In this document: piece after piece, positions 45,701-58,013 of the stretch
How the letters are laid out: every line of letters starts with the position of its first letter
Position numbering within the stretch: the stretch's first letter is position 1
DNA from: Rhizodiscina lignyota
Taxonomy: Eukaryota > Ascomycota > Dothideomycetes > Aulographales > Rhizodiscinaceae
NCBI GenBank assembly: GCA_010015805.1
Contig: ML978128.1
Coordinates: 186,001-250,000 of the forward strand
Direction: 5' to 3'
DNA length: 64,000 bases
Notes under the pieces: model-generated
The model's input: the letters and a program-made list of their open reading frames with translations, nothing else
What the model was told of the DNA's origin: nothing
The model's database searches: none
Made by a program: the position numbers and the translations under genes

Positions 45701-46685
45701 TCTTTGTGATTTCACGACTAATGAACCTGGATTCTTCGACGCGTATCCCAAGACCTTGCTCCTCTTCGTGGTAGCTGCTCGGCCTGTGCGCAGCTTTTCC
45801 ATTAGCTTTGTTCTTCTTGCTCTTCTTCGACTTGCTCGAAGCACTGCCATTCGTCCCATCACGCTCTTCAAATCTCATGACGGTGTATGGTTCCGAATTT
45901 GCCTCGGCGTCTCGTCTCCTTCTCGCGACATCATCCACAGCCTCTTTTGCCATTGTAACAGACACCACAAAGCTCAGTGGTAATATGTATGTGAGAAGGT
46001 ATCCTACTTGCAATGCCGGTATGATTTGCGACAAGGCGATGAGTAGGAAATACATGTTGATAAAGAAGGAGAATTCATTGTATAATGTCTTTGGAAGAAA
46101 GCTCCATGGCGTGTATTTGGCGTTCGATATGGCATTTGGTGGGAATCGCGTCGTCTGACGTTGGCCTACCGCAATCGTCCGGTTCGACGACGGATCGTGC
46201 TCGGCGTCCGCATCGTCTTCGTCGCCCGGCGCGTTGTATTCGGAGTCAACCAAGCCAGGAATATGTAAAAATCTTCCAATTTTCTCCAGGAAAGTCTTCT
46301 CTCGTATCGACATTCGCCTTTGTCGAGGAGCCCCTAACAAAGGCGCATCGTCATCTCCAGTGTCTCCGCTGCCTCCGGAATGCCTGTTGCTATCGTCCTC
46401 GTTCAGGAGCCCCTTTCGGTCCTCCTCATCTCTTCTGTTTAGCTGTCCATAGTCTCCACCCCTCCGAAGTCTACCAACTCTCAAGTTCCTGAGCGGTATT
46501 CGACCCCCAAATTCTCCAAACGGTTTACGGCGAGCATCCTGAGAGGGACGAGCTGAGCGTGAGGGCCCAGCAGGCGATGAGCTAATGGGATCGAGCTCTT
46601 GAAGGTCCAGTTCGAGGTCGGAGTCTTGGTCATCTCCATGAGAATCTGGAGCGTTCGGCTGGTGATAGTGATACGGTTGAGACAT
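42729..46685 (-). CDS. NEO1: P4-type ATPase phospholipid flippase, Neo1 class
   Basis: Model: complement(join(42729..43765,43816..44745,44793-1..46685)), that is exons 42729..43765, 43816..44745 and 44792..46685; 1286 aa; introns 50 and 46 nt. It flips aminophospholipids to the cytosolic leaflet of Golgi/endosome membranes and needs no Cdc50 partner. A polar N-terminal arm of about 190 residues is followed by NAISNAKYTPWSFLPKTLYNEF and FFINMYFLL, typical of Neo1/ATP9. Catalytic features: KVGDVLKLGKDRRVPADVI, the actuator loop KTDQLDGETDWKLR, phosphorylation motif DKTGTLTQNE spanning the first splice, IVKWTELVGL, nucleotide-site KGADTVM, WMLTGDKVETA, and the hinge ACIGDGGNDVSMIQAADVGVGI. Ten membrane spans are expected and about that many are seen. 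The arm is longer than in yeast. It is head-to-head with SEC16. Confidence 0.92.
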
Positions 46686-47225
46686 GCTTCATCACGAAAC
46701 AGTCCAGTTGCGGAATGGAGCTGTGAAGGGCCAGGAGGTGGTGAGATGAGTTTTTGGCAGCCGCCTAGGCGATGGAATGCGTATGGCAGTTTTCCGAGCT
46801 TCTCATGACGATTTCGGGAGTGTGTGAGGTGAAAGGTGTCACGAAAGGTGAATTAGGCAGCTTGAATGGTCCCCCGTTCAAGCAACGTTAGCTTACGTGA
46901 CGCCACCCTGCGCGTCTGGCTCTCTCCGCAACCTGGCACTTTTGCATCGCCCTATCTCCGTCTACATATCATCAATTCGCAACCTACTACGCATTCCTCT
47001 TCGCCGAGGGACTGCACTTGATTCTGATTATGGCGCACCGGTCTTGTTCTTGCTAGTCTTTGCGCAAATACACCGATCCCCTTTCGGCGACTTGAAGCAT
47101 TTCGCAGGTACGGCTAGTGATACATCCATCCTACTCAACGCCACTACTTGGAGGCGCTTGCATCTAATGTTCAAGTGTTTATAGCATCGCTCGATTGAGC
47201 TTTCTTCTCCGTTGCATCTCTCACC
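46686..47225. promoter_or_regulatory. Divergent promoter NEO1 / SEC16
   Basis: 540 bp between start codons of two secretory-pathway genes. No ORF of merit. Confidence 0.5.
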
Positions 47226-50200
47226 ATGGATGACGATGGCCCGAACTTCTCGTATGCGTACGGCGGCGCCGCATCTTGGAATCCGGCCCTACGCCCATCA
47301 TCTCCTTTCGTGAACGCGCCCAATGCGAAAGGAAAACAAGAAATGGGTGGAAGCGAAGTGGTACCAGAAACCGAGGCCAAAAATGAGCAGGCATTTGCTC
47401 ACAATCGCTCGCAGCCGGAGGTGGAAGCCTCGAATTGGGATGACTATCCTACCTTTTCAAACCACAGAGCAGCGCCGGTTGTTGAAGCTAAGGCACCACC
47501 GGAAGCTTCTATCGATGCGGAACCCCCTGTACACAACTTTACTGCGCCCTCCGAGATACCTGTAGATGCACCTGCGGAGGATCATGCGATGCATGAGGCG
47601 GATGAGGAACAGCCCGAAGTTTCCCAAGCAGCCTCTTCCAATGCCGCTATTCCTGAACCTGGAGCGACGGAATCGTCTTCTTATACTCCATTATATCCCG
47701 AATCAACTGCGCAAGGTTCTGTTAATACGATCGAGCCACCTGTCGAAGAACATACGGCGGAGGAGAATTACGAGCATCAGGGGGAGAGCACTTTCTTCGA
47801 CGATGCGGTCCAGGAAGATGTCCACGAGTCGCTAGTTGAGAACGATGCAAAGGCGATGGATTGGGGCGAAGGGGAGGCTGATTTCAATATACCCACGAAT
47901 GAGACGAAAGCTGCAGCCGAAGCCGTTGCATCGGAAGCGGTTCCTACTGAATCGATTGAGGCTCACCCGGTAGAAGAGGCGGCCAATGTTGTTGACGAAC
48001 CATCGATAGACTGGGGTGCTTCTGATGATCAGGGATTGTCTTTCGAGGGCACAGGGCAAGTAGAATCGGATGAGGCAGACTTGAGTGCTGCTTTCGCTGC
48101 AGCCGTCAACACAGATACGACACCGGACGCGCTTGGAATCAGCGAAGGTGATAGTAATGTTGTAGAGACCAACGAGACGCCGAAGGAGGCAGATGTGGCT
48201 GCGTGGGAAGCAGCTCTTGGAGATGATGAGCTGCTAGAGGATGAAACTTCTGCTGGACCTGCGTTCTTCGAAGATGACGGTGAAGGCTTCCTAGAAGACT
48301 TGTCTGCTCAACCAACTGCATCTGCACAAGCAGATCAACCTAGCGCTGTCACTTCAGCTGTCACGGCGCCAGGTGTCTCAAACGCCACTGCGGCAAGATA
48401 CTCGCCAGCTCCTGCACAGGGACCGCTTCAAACACAGAATAACCCTTATGCTCCCCAAGGCCCTCAGTTCACAGACTTTTCGCAACTAAACCAGGCTCAA
48501 ACATCGCGGATTGCAGCATCTAATCAGTACCCCCAAACTTCACCGTACGCCACGCAGCAGCAGCAAGTTCGTCCAGCAGCTCAGAGCTCTGGCCAAAGCT
48601 TTTCCGACAAAGCGAAATCTGGTTATGCTTCACCATATGATCTTCCAGAGGACATCTCAAAACCACGAAGAAGGCAAGGAGGCACAGGCGCTACTCGACA
48701 GGTGCAGCCGACACCTCCCCCCCCTCCGCCGCGGACCAGCAGCATCGGAAGTACTATGGGAGCAGAGATGGCCCGATCTTTGTCGTCAACCTCAGGAGGC
48801 TATCCTCAAGCTCAAGCGCGGCCTCCATCCAGTGGCTCTACTTCTGCTTACCAGCCTGCAGCAGCGCGAAAGCCTTCAATTGAGAGGTCCCCTAGCATAT
48901 CCAAATCTGGGGGCGAGGGCTTTTTTGCAGATCTACCGGTCGTTTCGCGTCCTCGCCATGGTACGCCATCTGGACGATTTACTCCACAGATGAGTGCTCA
49001 GCCCCAGTTTCCACATGGTCCTCCGGGGCCTCCCACTCCATCAACGATGCCTCAACAGATCAATGCCCAACCTCAGTTTCCATCTGGTCTTCCTGGCCTT
49101 CCCACTCCGCCAATGATGTCTCAACAACAACAGCCAGCATTTGATCCCTATGCAAATCAGCTACGTCAGCCAGAACTTGCGCCACTCTACCCTGATGCAT
49201 CAACCGCTGCTCCACAGCATTTACCACAGCCTGTAGCTCCCTCAAACCGTTATTCTCCGGCTCCCGGTGCGGCTCCAGGTGCAACCACGTCAGCAGCCGG
49301 CCCTCCATCTGCACAGAGATATTCCCCAATGCCTCCAGCACAAGCGGCACCTACGGCAGGACCTAATCGCTACTCCACGGAGGCAGTAGCCCCTCCTCGT
49401 GCTCCTTCATTTCCTTTTGCTCCCAGGACATCAAGCCCTCTTGCACACTTTACTTCTCAATTACCAGAAGAAAATTTGCAGAGTCAGAAACCCTTGCCTC
49501 AACTGCCACAGCAACCGAACTATCAATCGCCACCTCAGCAAGTTCACAACGATCCAGGTCAACCGCAACAGAACGGTTTTGCAACAGCTATCCCTCCCTA
49601 TGGAGTAAAGCCGACAATAACCCCACCTCCAATTACCCAAGTACCTCAGGCCGTTTCACCTCGCAAGCGATCTACCTACACACCAACAGGACAACTACCA
49701 CCTGTGTCTGAACAAGGTGTCGCTCCTCCACCACGTGCGCAAAGCCAATCTCCCGGCGCTCGATATCGTAATCCAAAGCTCGCAATTACTCCCATCGATC
49801 GGCCAGCATCTGCGTACGATCTTCCTTCTCCAAAGCGTGCTGCAGCCCAGCCCGTTCGAACATTCTCGCTTCCGCACCGGCGAGGCTATTCACGAGATTT
49901 AAACTTCATGACGCCGCAAGACGAGCGTATAGCTGATCCTCTGGAACGCTGGAAGGGCTGTCCTATCTTCTCTTGGGGTGCTGGCGGACATACAGTTACT
50001 TCTTTCCCCAAACACGTCCCCTTCTACGGTAGCGGTCAGACCGCTCCAATGGTCAAAGCTACCGCAGGAGAAGTCAAATTACAAAATGTGAAACAGGTTC
50101 TACCTGCAGACAACGTTCTCTCTGGCTTCCCTGGCCCACTCAAAAAGGGAAAGAAGAAGGAAGTTATCACTTGGCTGAAGAATGCTATTGGAATGCTAGA

Positions 50201-53123
50201 GGCACAACTGCCAGGCCCACAACATCCAGGAACATCTCCGCACATGGATTTCAAAAGATCTGAGGAGAAATTGCTCTTATGGAAAATTGTACTATGTCTC
50301 GTTGAGCATGATGGCGTCTTAGAGGGAACTCCAGCTGTGCAAGAAGCAGTACAACAGGCCCTACAATCTCAAGGGGGACTTCTGCAAGGCGCACCATTCC
50401 TTGGAACACCTGTCGAGGGTCCAAGAGCGGCAAGCTCGGCGTCATCATATCCAATCTCTGCAGACGCGACCAATCCACAAGCCGTGGCTATAATCCGTGA
50501 ACATCTTTCAAAAGGCGATCGCGAAAAGGCGGCTTGGATGGCAGTCGATGAAAGACTCTGGGGTCATGCAATGCTCATTTCTAGCACACTCAGCAAGGAT
50601 ATTTGGAAACAAGTTATCCAAGAATTCGTGCGAAAGGAGATTAAGGGCGTTGGAACCGGCAGTGAATCATTGGCCGCACTATACGAAGTTTTTGCGGGTA
50701 ATTGGGAAGAAAGTATCGATGAGCTTGTCCCAGCCTCTGCAAGAGCTGGCTTCCATATGATCAATACTGCTGATCCTGCGGGCTCCAACAAAGATGCAAC
50801 GAGCGGACTTGACAAGTGGAGAGAGACGTTGCTCTTGATACTGAACAACCGTTCACCGGACGATACGCAGGCACTGCTCACCCTTGGAAAGCTGCTTGCT
50901 GGATACGGCAGAATCGAGGCAGCACATATCTGCTACATCTTCGCACGGCAGATTGTATACTTTGGCGGAGCTGAGGATCCACAGGCACAAATGACCCTCA
51001 TTGGAGCAGACCCAAGAGTTCATGTGGACTTTGGGAAAGACATGGAGTCTGTCCTCCTCAGTGAGGTGTACGAATTTGCCTTGTCTATGGGAACGTCTAC
51101 ATTGACGGCAATCCCCCATCTCCAAGTCTACAAATTGTACCATGCCTTTGCTCTTGCCGAAGCAGGCTTCAAGAATGAGGCACAGCAGTATTGCGATACA
51201 ATCGCAACACTCATCACCTCCAAGACAGCCAGGTCGCCATACTATCATCAGCAATTCGTCAACATGCTTGATGACCTTGGCAAACGTCTTAGCCAAGCAC
51301 CTAGCACATCGTCATCTTCCTGGATCTCGAAACCGAGCGTGGACAAAGTATCTAGCTCTCTCTTCGCCCGATTCAACAATTTCGTTGCAGGCGATGATAG
51401 CGACGCTGCCAGCAATGGCTCAGGTCAGAACACCGAAGTTGGTCCGTTTGCAAAGATTGCAGGCGACACACCTACCATCAGTCGCAGTGGAAGTCACGCT
51501 GATTTGTACGGCTCTTTTACCAATGGTGCAGCAGTTCCTCCAGCTACACAACAAGCACCTGTCAATTCAAGATACGCTCCTACCAATGCAAGTTCCACCA
51601 GCTATCAACCGCGGTCATCCCTGGATCAGGCGAGATACGGTCCACAATCTTCCAGGACGTCACTTGAATCGACTAGACCAGGCGAATCAGCCCACAGCCC
51701 TGGGTCATCAGAGTATGGTCCGTACGCTTCGGTTCAAGCACATCAGATACAGGCAAGCGCCTCCAATCCCAACCTGCACGCTCAACTGCCTCCTACCTAC
51801 AGCCCGCCGCAGCAACGCTCTTATGCACCGTCCCTTCCAAGAGCATCAAGCTATCAAGGTGCATCAGGCGTTAACGGCCAAACTACGTCATCTCTAGCAC
51901 CGCAAGGTGCATACACTCCTCCTCACAATGCATACACCCCAAGTCCTTATCAGCGGACACCGGAGCCGGAGAGCGCGGCGCCCACAATGGCGTATGAGCC
52001 GAGACAACCAAGTCCTCTCCTTGGTAGTCCGCAATTACAACAACCTTCGTACAGCTACGAGCCCCAAGTATCACCGCCAGAAGAGCCGAAACCTCACGAA
52101 CCGCCTGCTATCGAGTCACAGCCAGCAATTGCTCCTTCAACCTTTGACGGCCCTCCTCAGGCTTCCTCCTACGAATCACCCGCCTCGAGCTACGAGCCAC
52201 CGACGTCTGGCTATGAGCCGCCAAGCTATCAGCCGTACGTGCCAGAACCAGACTCGCCTGAAGATGAAAAGAAGGAAGAAAAGCCAAAGAAGAAGTCCTT
52301 CATGGATGACGACGACGATGATGATCTGGCGGCTCGTGCTGCAGCATTGAAGCCGACGCCGAGGGCGAAAGCAGACCGGGAGGTGGACGACGCCTTCAGG
52401 AAAGCAGCTGAGGCTGACGGTAAGTCGCTTGCATATCTCATGCTGATCTACACATTGAAATCTCAATGCTGATGTTCCACAGCTGCCCGAGGCGACCCTA
52501 AACTCCAGCACAAAGGCTCCGGCTGGTTCGGTGGCTGGTTTGGCAAGAAGGACCCTAACCTCCCGCAGTCCGGTCCCATCAAGGCCAAGCTGGGCGAGGA
52601 GAATAGCTTCGTCTACGACCCAGATCTCAAGAAGTGGGTGAACAAGAAGGCCGGCGCACAGGCTGCTCCTGCCGCCGCGCCCACTCCGCCACCACCGAAG
52701 GGCCCGCCAGGTATTGGTCGCAGTACCAGCGGGACACCACCGCCTTCTATGCTCGGGGGCCACATCCCGCCTGGTATCAGGGCTGCATCTGGCCCACCGG
52801 GTGCAATGGCAGGCCCACCGCCGATGTCTGGACCGCCGTCGCGTGTCGCGAGCACGAATTCTGTGCCTATGGCACCTCCTTCAGGTCCACCATCGCGCGT
52901 GGGAACACCAGGATCTTCAGATGCACTGGCGCCGCCTGCTATTATGGGAGCTGCATTGGGAGGACCGCCATCGGGGCCACCGAGCAGACCGGCCACAAGC
53001 ATGAGTAACGCGAGCAGTATTGATGATTTGATTGGACCGGCTGCGGCGAGGAAGGGTGGAGCAAAGAAGAAGGGAGCAAGAGGAGGGAGGTATGTCGACG
53101 TTATGGCTAATCAGGGTTCTTGA
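47226..53123 (+). CDS. SEC16: COPII coat assembly protein Sec16
   Basis: Model: join(47226..52419,52483..53123), 1944 aa, with one 63-nt intron near the 3' end. Sec16 organises ER exit sites and scaffolds COPII. The first 900 residues are acidic, then Pro/Gln/Ser-rich and disordered. The central conserved domain begins near 905 (LERWKGCPIFSWGAGGH) and includes FPKHVPFYGSG and VLSGFPGPLKKGKKKEV. The alpha-solenoid (ACE1/Sec23-binding) region follows to about 1390: LLLWKIVLCLVEHDG, REKAAWMAVDERLWGHAMLI, FAGNWEESIDELVPAS, LLTLGKLLAGYGRIEAAHICYI. The C-terminal third is Pro/Tyr-rich, then acidic-basic (DDDDDDD run), and the second exon carries GSGWFGGWFGKKD, KAKLGEENSFVYDPDLKKWVN, a fungal Sec16 tail motif. 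Both junctions keep this motif in frame. Confidence 0.94.
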
Positions 53124-53519
53124 AGAAAGAGAAGATGGTGGATTGAACGTGACGAATGGATGAAGGAAGATTTCGTGGCATATGTATTATACATGTTTGG
53201 AGAAAGAAATTATGTTTAGGGTAATGATGTTGAGAGGAGGATATTGCATCGGCGCTGGCGTTCGAAATTGGGAGAGGTCATAAGACATAATTAATACTTT
53301 GCCATTCGACAAAGCGAGCATATCGATCTAGAAGCGTATAATAGAAGCGGCAGGATGGGAAATGGATACAATTTCCGCTTCGAACGATTACACGCGCATC
53401 TAAAAGTCCCACATAATCTTTCCAATCATCAAAGCCCGATTAACGCCACGCACAACGCCCCGCTAGCCAGTCTCTTCCATCTCATCTAGACGTTCCAAAT
53501 TTGCGCCTCAGCGGTATCA
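53124..53519. other. Convergent 3' ends, no gene seen
   Basis: 396 bp between the SEC16 and MID1 stops. Confidence 0.5.
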
Positions 53520-55598
53520 TCATAACATCACAAAACCAATAACTCCCAGCACCAGCGCTAACATAGAGCCTAAGCTGAAGGCATGTTTTCCCGCTGCGCT
53601 AACGATAAACACGCTGCCCGGCAGATTGCAGAACTTAGCAGGCCCATAGCTCCTCTGCAACATCCTCCCTTGGGGGCACGTGAATCCCATGCTCGCCGGA
53701 CAGTTCCGCACAAGGTTGTAGCACAGATCATCGCACGGCAAGAATTCCATGTACGGGCCTGGAGCTACCACCTGGTCGATTAGCGGTAGGCGGGAGCTAT
53801 TCGCATAGAGCTTCATTGTGATGTTCGACGATGACGTGCCATTCAGGCCAAGGCCTGGCGCGGTCTTGTTTGAGAAGCTCGCGCCGACATTCCTCGGCAT
53901 CAGCGCTTTGTTGTTGATGATTGGCGATCCACCATCTACCAAAATCTGGCGGGTGGCGTCCGCGTCGAAGTCCTCGCAGCGCGGGATAGCCACTGCACAG
54001 AGCCATTCTTTGTATGAGGCGGCACAATCGTCACAGCCTGCGACGAGGGAGTAGCGCGCGGTATCCGTGGTATTGCAGGGGATTTGTTGCATACTCCGAT
54101 CGAAGTCTTGGTAGTACGCTTGCGCCGTTTGGTCGTAGAATTGGGACAGGTTGCCGTTGAAAGGGGCAGAGGTGTTGCTGGTGAAGTTGGTGGACGAAGG
54201 AACGGCGTATGCAATGGAAGAACAGAATGGGAGGTCGAAGAGGAGTTCGCAGTTGTTATCTATTGAGAAACCCCCTTGTTAGATTGACACTCTGCCGCTG
54301 GATCGAACGAAGGCTATTATGAATCGAAACATCTCAAAGCACTCACTGGACTTCGTTTGGACTTTCATATTCGGAGGCCAAACCGCGCCACCCCCGCCGA
54401 CAACGGGGCTCCCGTTACTCCCATTAGCAGTGGAGTTGCCGTCCATGACCATGAAAGCCGTGTAAGTCGTCCCGCTCTGCAAGTTCTGCAGATAGAATTG
54501 GCCCTTTGGCAGACCAACATCTCCTCTCGTGGTAATGTTTTGGGTGGAGTTGATGGGAAACTGCAAAGACGCCTGTTGCAGTCCACAATACGAGTGCTGA
54601 AGACCGCTGACGACCGAGGCATTGGGGAATGCGAACAAGGTGAAAGGGTTACCCCTTTGGATCCAGCGTTCCTTGAGCCCAGTGTCATTCATATTGGCCG
54701 TTAAGTTGGTGGTGACTAGTAAAGCTCTGCTTGTATCTGAGTCAACAAACTGTAGAATCGGCGTATTGGGGCCGGCATTGATATTGTTAAAGCGGTGGTA
54801 TGGAGCATCGATGCTAGCAGCGATTTCATAGTGCCAGTCGTCATTGCTCGCAAAGGTCAGATTCGGAGCATATACACCTATGAAGAGGTCAGAAGAAGCC
54901 TGTACGGTCGCTTCTGCAAAACCTTCCAGGAGGGGTACGGGGGTCTGTTGCGCCTCCGGCTTTGTCGGACCAGGCATGACATTTGAAGTGGATTGTGAGA
55001 TGTAAAGGGTCAGTTGTGGAATGTCCACGTGTGAGGTCCTATTGGGCTTCGGCTGTAGGCAAGTATTGATCGAGATGAATACCGTCCTCGTGTCACCAGA
55101 GTCGTCGGTCTCCGTAATGTTGGTGTTTCCAAACTGTTCAAACGGTATCGACGGCAGACCCTCGCCAGGAGCAGACTTGTTGCCGAATATCACAGACTTC
55201 TCCACTTGATAGAAGATGGGAGTCCCAGGCTTGACGTCCTGTGGAACGGCAACATTGTTGATCAGAGGCGTGTGGCTCCCCAGGGCGCGGCCAATAAGGC
55301 TTCTATCTGCACCGATAAAGTCCGCCTCATACAATATGGCATTCTGATCTGAATTCATTTCGTCCCATCTTTCTTGACTATCTAGACTCTGGACTTCCAG
55401 GTCGTATTCGCCTCCTGATAACCGGTGGTGGTTGTGGTCTGCTTTCGGTATTGAGTCGGGGACGACATCGACGGCGAGAGCGACATGGCAGGAGAGGATG
55501 AAGACGAAGGAGACCAGGACGGTCGCGAAGGTGAAGAGAGATGATGGAAATGATATGCGGGAGCGGGAGGGTCGGGACGAATACATGGTGGAGGCCAT
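53520..55598 (-). CDS. MID1: Stretch-activated calcium channel component Mid1
   Basis: Model: complement(join(53520..54259,54347..55598)), 663 aa, with one 87-nt intron. Mid1 is a glycosylated plasma-membrane/ER partner of the Cch1 calcium channel and is needed for calcium uptake in mating, cell-wall and ER stress. An N-terminal hydrophobic segment (FATVLVSFVFILSCHVAL) acts as signal or anchor. The lumenal part has many sequons (NITET, NLTF, NDTG, NSTQN, NSTAN), as in the family. The C-terminal Cys-rich domain is encoded mostly in exon 2: NNNCELLFDLPFCSSIAYAVP, GCDDCAASYKEWLCAVAIPRC, FLPCDDLCYNLVRNCPASMGF and CPQGRMLQRSYG. A terminal hydrophobic stretch (SLGSMLALVLGVIGFVML) ends the protein and could be a GPI or tail signal. 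The splice joining KS|NNNCELL was chosen to restore the conserved Cys block. Confidence 0.92.
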
Positions 55599-56534
55599 TT
55601 GCGACTTATCGTCGCGAGTTGACGCGGCACTGCCGCGACATATGCGCGGAATCTATGACCAGTTCAGGCGGTTAAGAGGCATTAGGAGGCTTGAGGGTTG
55701 TAGCGACACTGTTGAAGGCACGATGGAAGATAATTTGAAGCGCTGGAAGAAGTCTGGGGAGAAGGCGGAGCTTCTGACGCGGGCGCGGAGTGGTTGACGT
55801 TTGAGGTTTGAAGATCATGCAAGCACCACGGGTAGGGCTGACTTTCCGCACCACCGAAATCTTCACCACTGCCATAACTTTTCACTTTCTCTCCGGAGTA
55901 TGATCTAACTCCCTCTCAACATGAAAGGCTCTTTGAACAGCTTCAGCAAATCATCGAATGGAAGCTTAATATACAGGTGACTCAATGCCCTGTAGAAAAA
56001 GGCTTTGGAGAATACATTCCTCCGCGACCAGTCCTTGAGGACTTCGTCTGTCACGGATCCTTCAGGTTTGGAGCATCAACCAGGAGAGCACGTGCATGCT
56101 GGCCGATGCCAGGCTATAAGATATCTTCGATACACAACTTCATACACTCTCTACACTTTACGTCAATGCTTTGCTTACATTCTGGTTCATACCACCCCGT
56201 TCATCATCTCTGCTAGACACACGAAGAGCCTGGTGCATTCTCTGCGCTGACGAGACAGAGGGGCATTGATTTATGTTCGTGTCTGAGCAGACAGAAGCAT
56301 AAGAGGCGTAGAGATGTGGTCGCTTTGTCTACCACGCCGTACTAGGGTTCGCTGAGCGAAGACTGAAGTTTCGAACGCCGCGTGTACTGGTCGCGGAGAG
56401 TGAGACCGCTGAGGAAAGAGCTTCGTTGATGCGCTCGAACAGCCGAAATAGATTCCGCGATCTCTCTTGGTGCAAATGTCTCGCAATCTAAGTCAGTTAT
56501 GAATCTAGTGGTCGCGGTGACTTTCAAGGCCCAT
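55599..56534. other. Intergenic, no gene seen
   Basis: 936 bp between the MID1 start and the next gene's stop. Only short overlapping ORFs. Confidence 0.5.
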
Positions 56535-58013
56535 TCAACCTGGGACAGTAGCAGTCATAGCATCGCCCTCCTCCTTCGTGAAGTCAACTGCAGCAGAAAC
56601 CTCGATGAAATCCTCAAGCTCTTCACTGACAGTCTTGAGCTTCTCTTTTACACTTGCCACGCCCTCGAATCCGACGATGTGCCTCGCAGGTGGGTTGTCG
56701 TGGCCTCCAATTGCCGCAAGGGCAAAGACGGTTTCCGCAACCAAGTTCGTTTGCGTGCCTGTTGATAGTGGCGCATAGAGGCTCGTTATCGACGGAGACG
56801 ACAGCAAATCGCCCGTCGTTAGACCTGTGCCCACATCCGCATTGTCACCGGACGTCGTCGTCGTAGATACTGGTGTCTGCACCAAATCCATCATAATCGC
56901 TGTCGTATCTACAGCCGGTGTAGAATGCTGACCGATACTCTGGCTCCGCCTCTTTCCTTCCTCACTTGCAAATTCATCACTAGGCATCACCGCACCCTCA
57001 AGCTTATCTAACAGGCCTGCAAAAATTTCTCTCGAGAAAGGCGCAGGGTTTGTATCTGGCGCATACTCAGCCATAGGCGGTACGCTCGTGATCCGATTCG
57101 TAAGGATTCCAATCTCGATATTTGGCTGGACGACTGTCATTTTGACATTGAACGGCGCAATCTCATACGCTAGGCTGTCGCAATAGCCCTCGATGGCCCA
57201 TTGGCTCGCGCAGTGTGTGGCAAGTCCGGGTGTGCCCAAGTGACCTGTGATTCCGGATAACAGAACAATATGCCCGTTTTTGCGCTCTCGCATTGCCGGC
57301 AAGACTGCTTTGATGAGGTTTACATTGGCGAAGAAGTTTATTTCAAACTGGTCTCTAACCAACATCACTGTTGCGGGCGTTTGCGAGAGCTCTTCGACTG
57401 TGCCAAGGACGGCGGAGGGTGTGGTGAGAAGCAGAATGTCAATGCCCATGCCGAATGCGCTGAGCGCTTCGGCGACGGCTGCCTGCGCCTGTGATACACT
57501 GCTGACATCGAGTGGCACAACGCGTACGCGCTCCTTCCATGGCTTCATCTTTGTATTGGATTTACTGCCTGATGTGCCATTGTGCTTCTTCTCCTTCCCT
57601 TCGCCGACATCAGCCACGTCCTCTCCTTCGCCATTAGTGTCCCCCTTCTCGGCCTCACTCTTCGCAGCTGCATCGAGCAGATTCTCCTCGCTAGAGTCCT
57701 TCGTTTTGTCTTTCTCCTTATTACCTTTTCCCGCACCTTGCCGTCTAATCTCTTCCCAAAACGCCCCAAACTCGCGACCTCTTCGTTCTTCCTTCTCAAT
57801 TTCCCATGGAGATACACATGTTACGACGTAGTCTCCATGAGCAAGCAAATGGCGAGCGAGGTTTATCGAGATTGGGGAGGCGCCATTCGTGAGCAGCCAC
57901 ACGCGTGGTGCATTATGTGGGGGGAATTGGGGCGTTTTTGGAGGTTGGGCTGGGGTATGGACTGGAGCATTTGAGGCGGAAGGGTTCGAGGACGAGGGAG
58001 GAGCGTCGGTCAT
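56535..58013 (-). CDS. SDR-fold protein lacking the catalytic motifs (likely pseudoenzyme)
   Basis: Single exon, 492 aa, much longer than a classical SDR (about 250-300). The Rossmann-like core is clear: VWLLTNGASPISINLARHLLA, VRVVPLDVSSVSQAQAAVAEAL, GIDILLLTTPSA, FFANVNLIKAVLPAMRERKNG, IVLLSGITGHLGTP and HCASQWAIEGYCDSLAYEI. The key residues differ. The glycine motif TGxxxGIG reads TNGASPISI. NNAG reads TTPSA. The catalytic YxxxK is H267-CAS-Q271. The serine (S253) remains. A charged insert of about 65 residues (95-160, EKDKTKDSSEEN, KEKKHNGTSGS) and a Ser/Thr-rich C-terminus are added. It probably binds rather than converts a ligand. The start is the ATG at 58013; a further upstream codon is not ATG. 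It is head-to-head with the secreted lipase gene. Confidence 0.8.
   Translation of the reverse strand: MTDAPPSSSNPSASNAPVHTPAQPPKTPQFPPHNAPRVWLLTNGASPISINLARHLLAHGDYVVTCVSPWEIEKEERRGREFGAFWEEIRRQGAGKGNKEKDKTKDSSEENLLDAAAKSEAEKGDTNGEGEDVADVGEGKEKKHNGTSGSKSNTKMKPWKERVRVVPLDVSSVSQAQAAVAEALSAFGMGIDILLLTTPSAVLGTVEELSQTPATVMLVRDQFEINFFANVNLIKAVLPAMRERKNGHIVLLSGITGHLGTPGLATHCASQWAIEGYCDSLAYEIAPFNVKMTVVQPNIEIGILTNRITSVPPMAEYAPDTNPAPFSREIFAGLLDKLEGAVMPSDEFASEEGKRRSQSIGQHSTPAVDTTAIMMDLVQTPVSTTTTSGDNADVGTGLTTGDLLSSPSITSLYAPLSTGTQTNLVAETVFALAAIGGHDNPPARHIVGFEGVASVKEKLKTVSEELEDFIEVSAAVDFTKEEGDAMTATVPG

Noticed and set aside
51142-51897. 251-codon ORF on the + strand
   Set aside because: Alternate frame within SEC16; low-complexity His/Leu/Gln.
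56005-56250. Overlapping 79-81 codon ORFs
   Set aside because: Two frames equally open and no recognisable protein.
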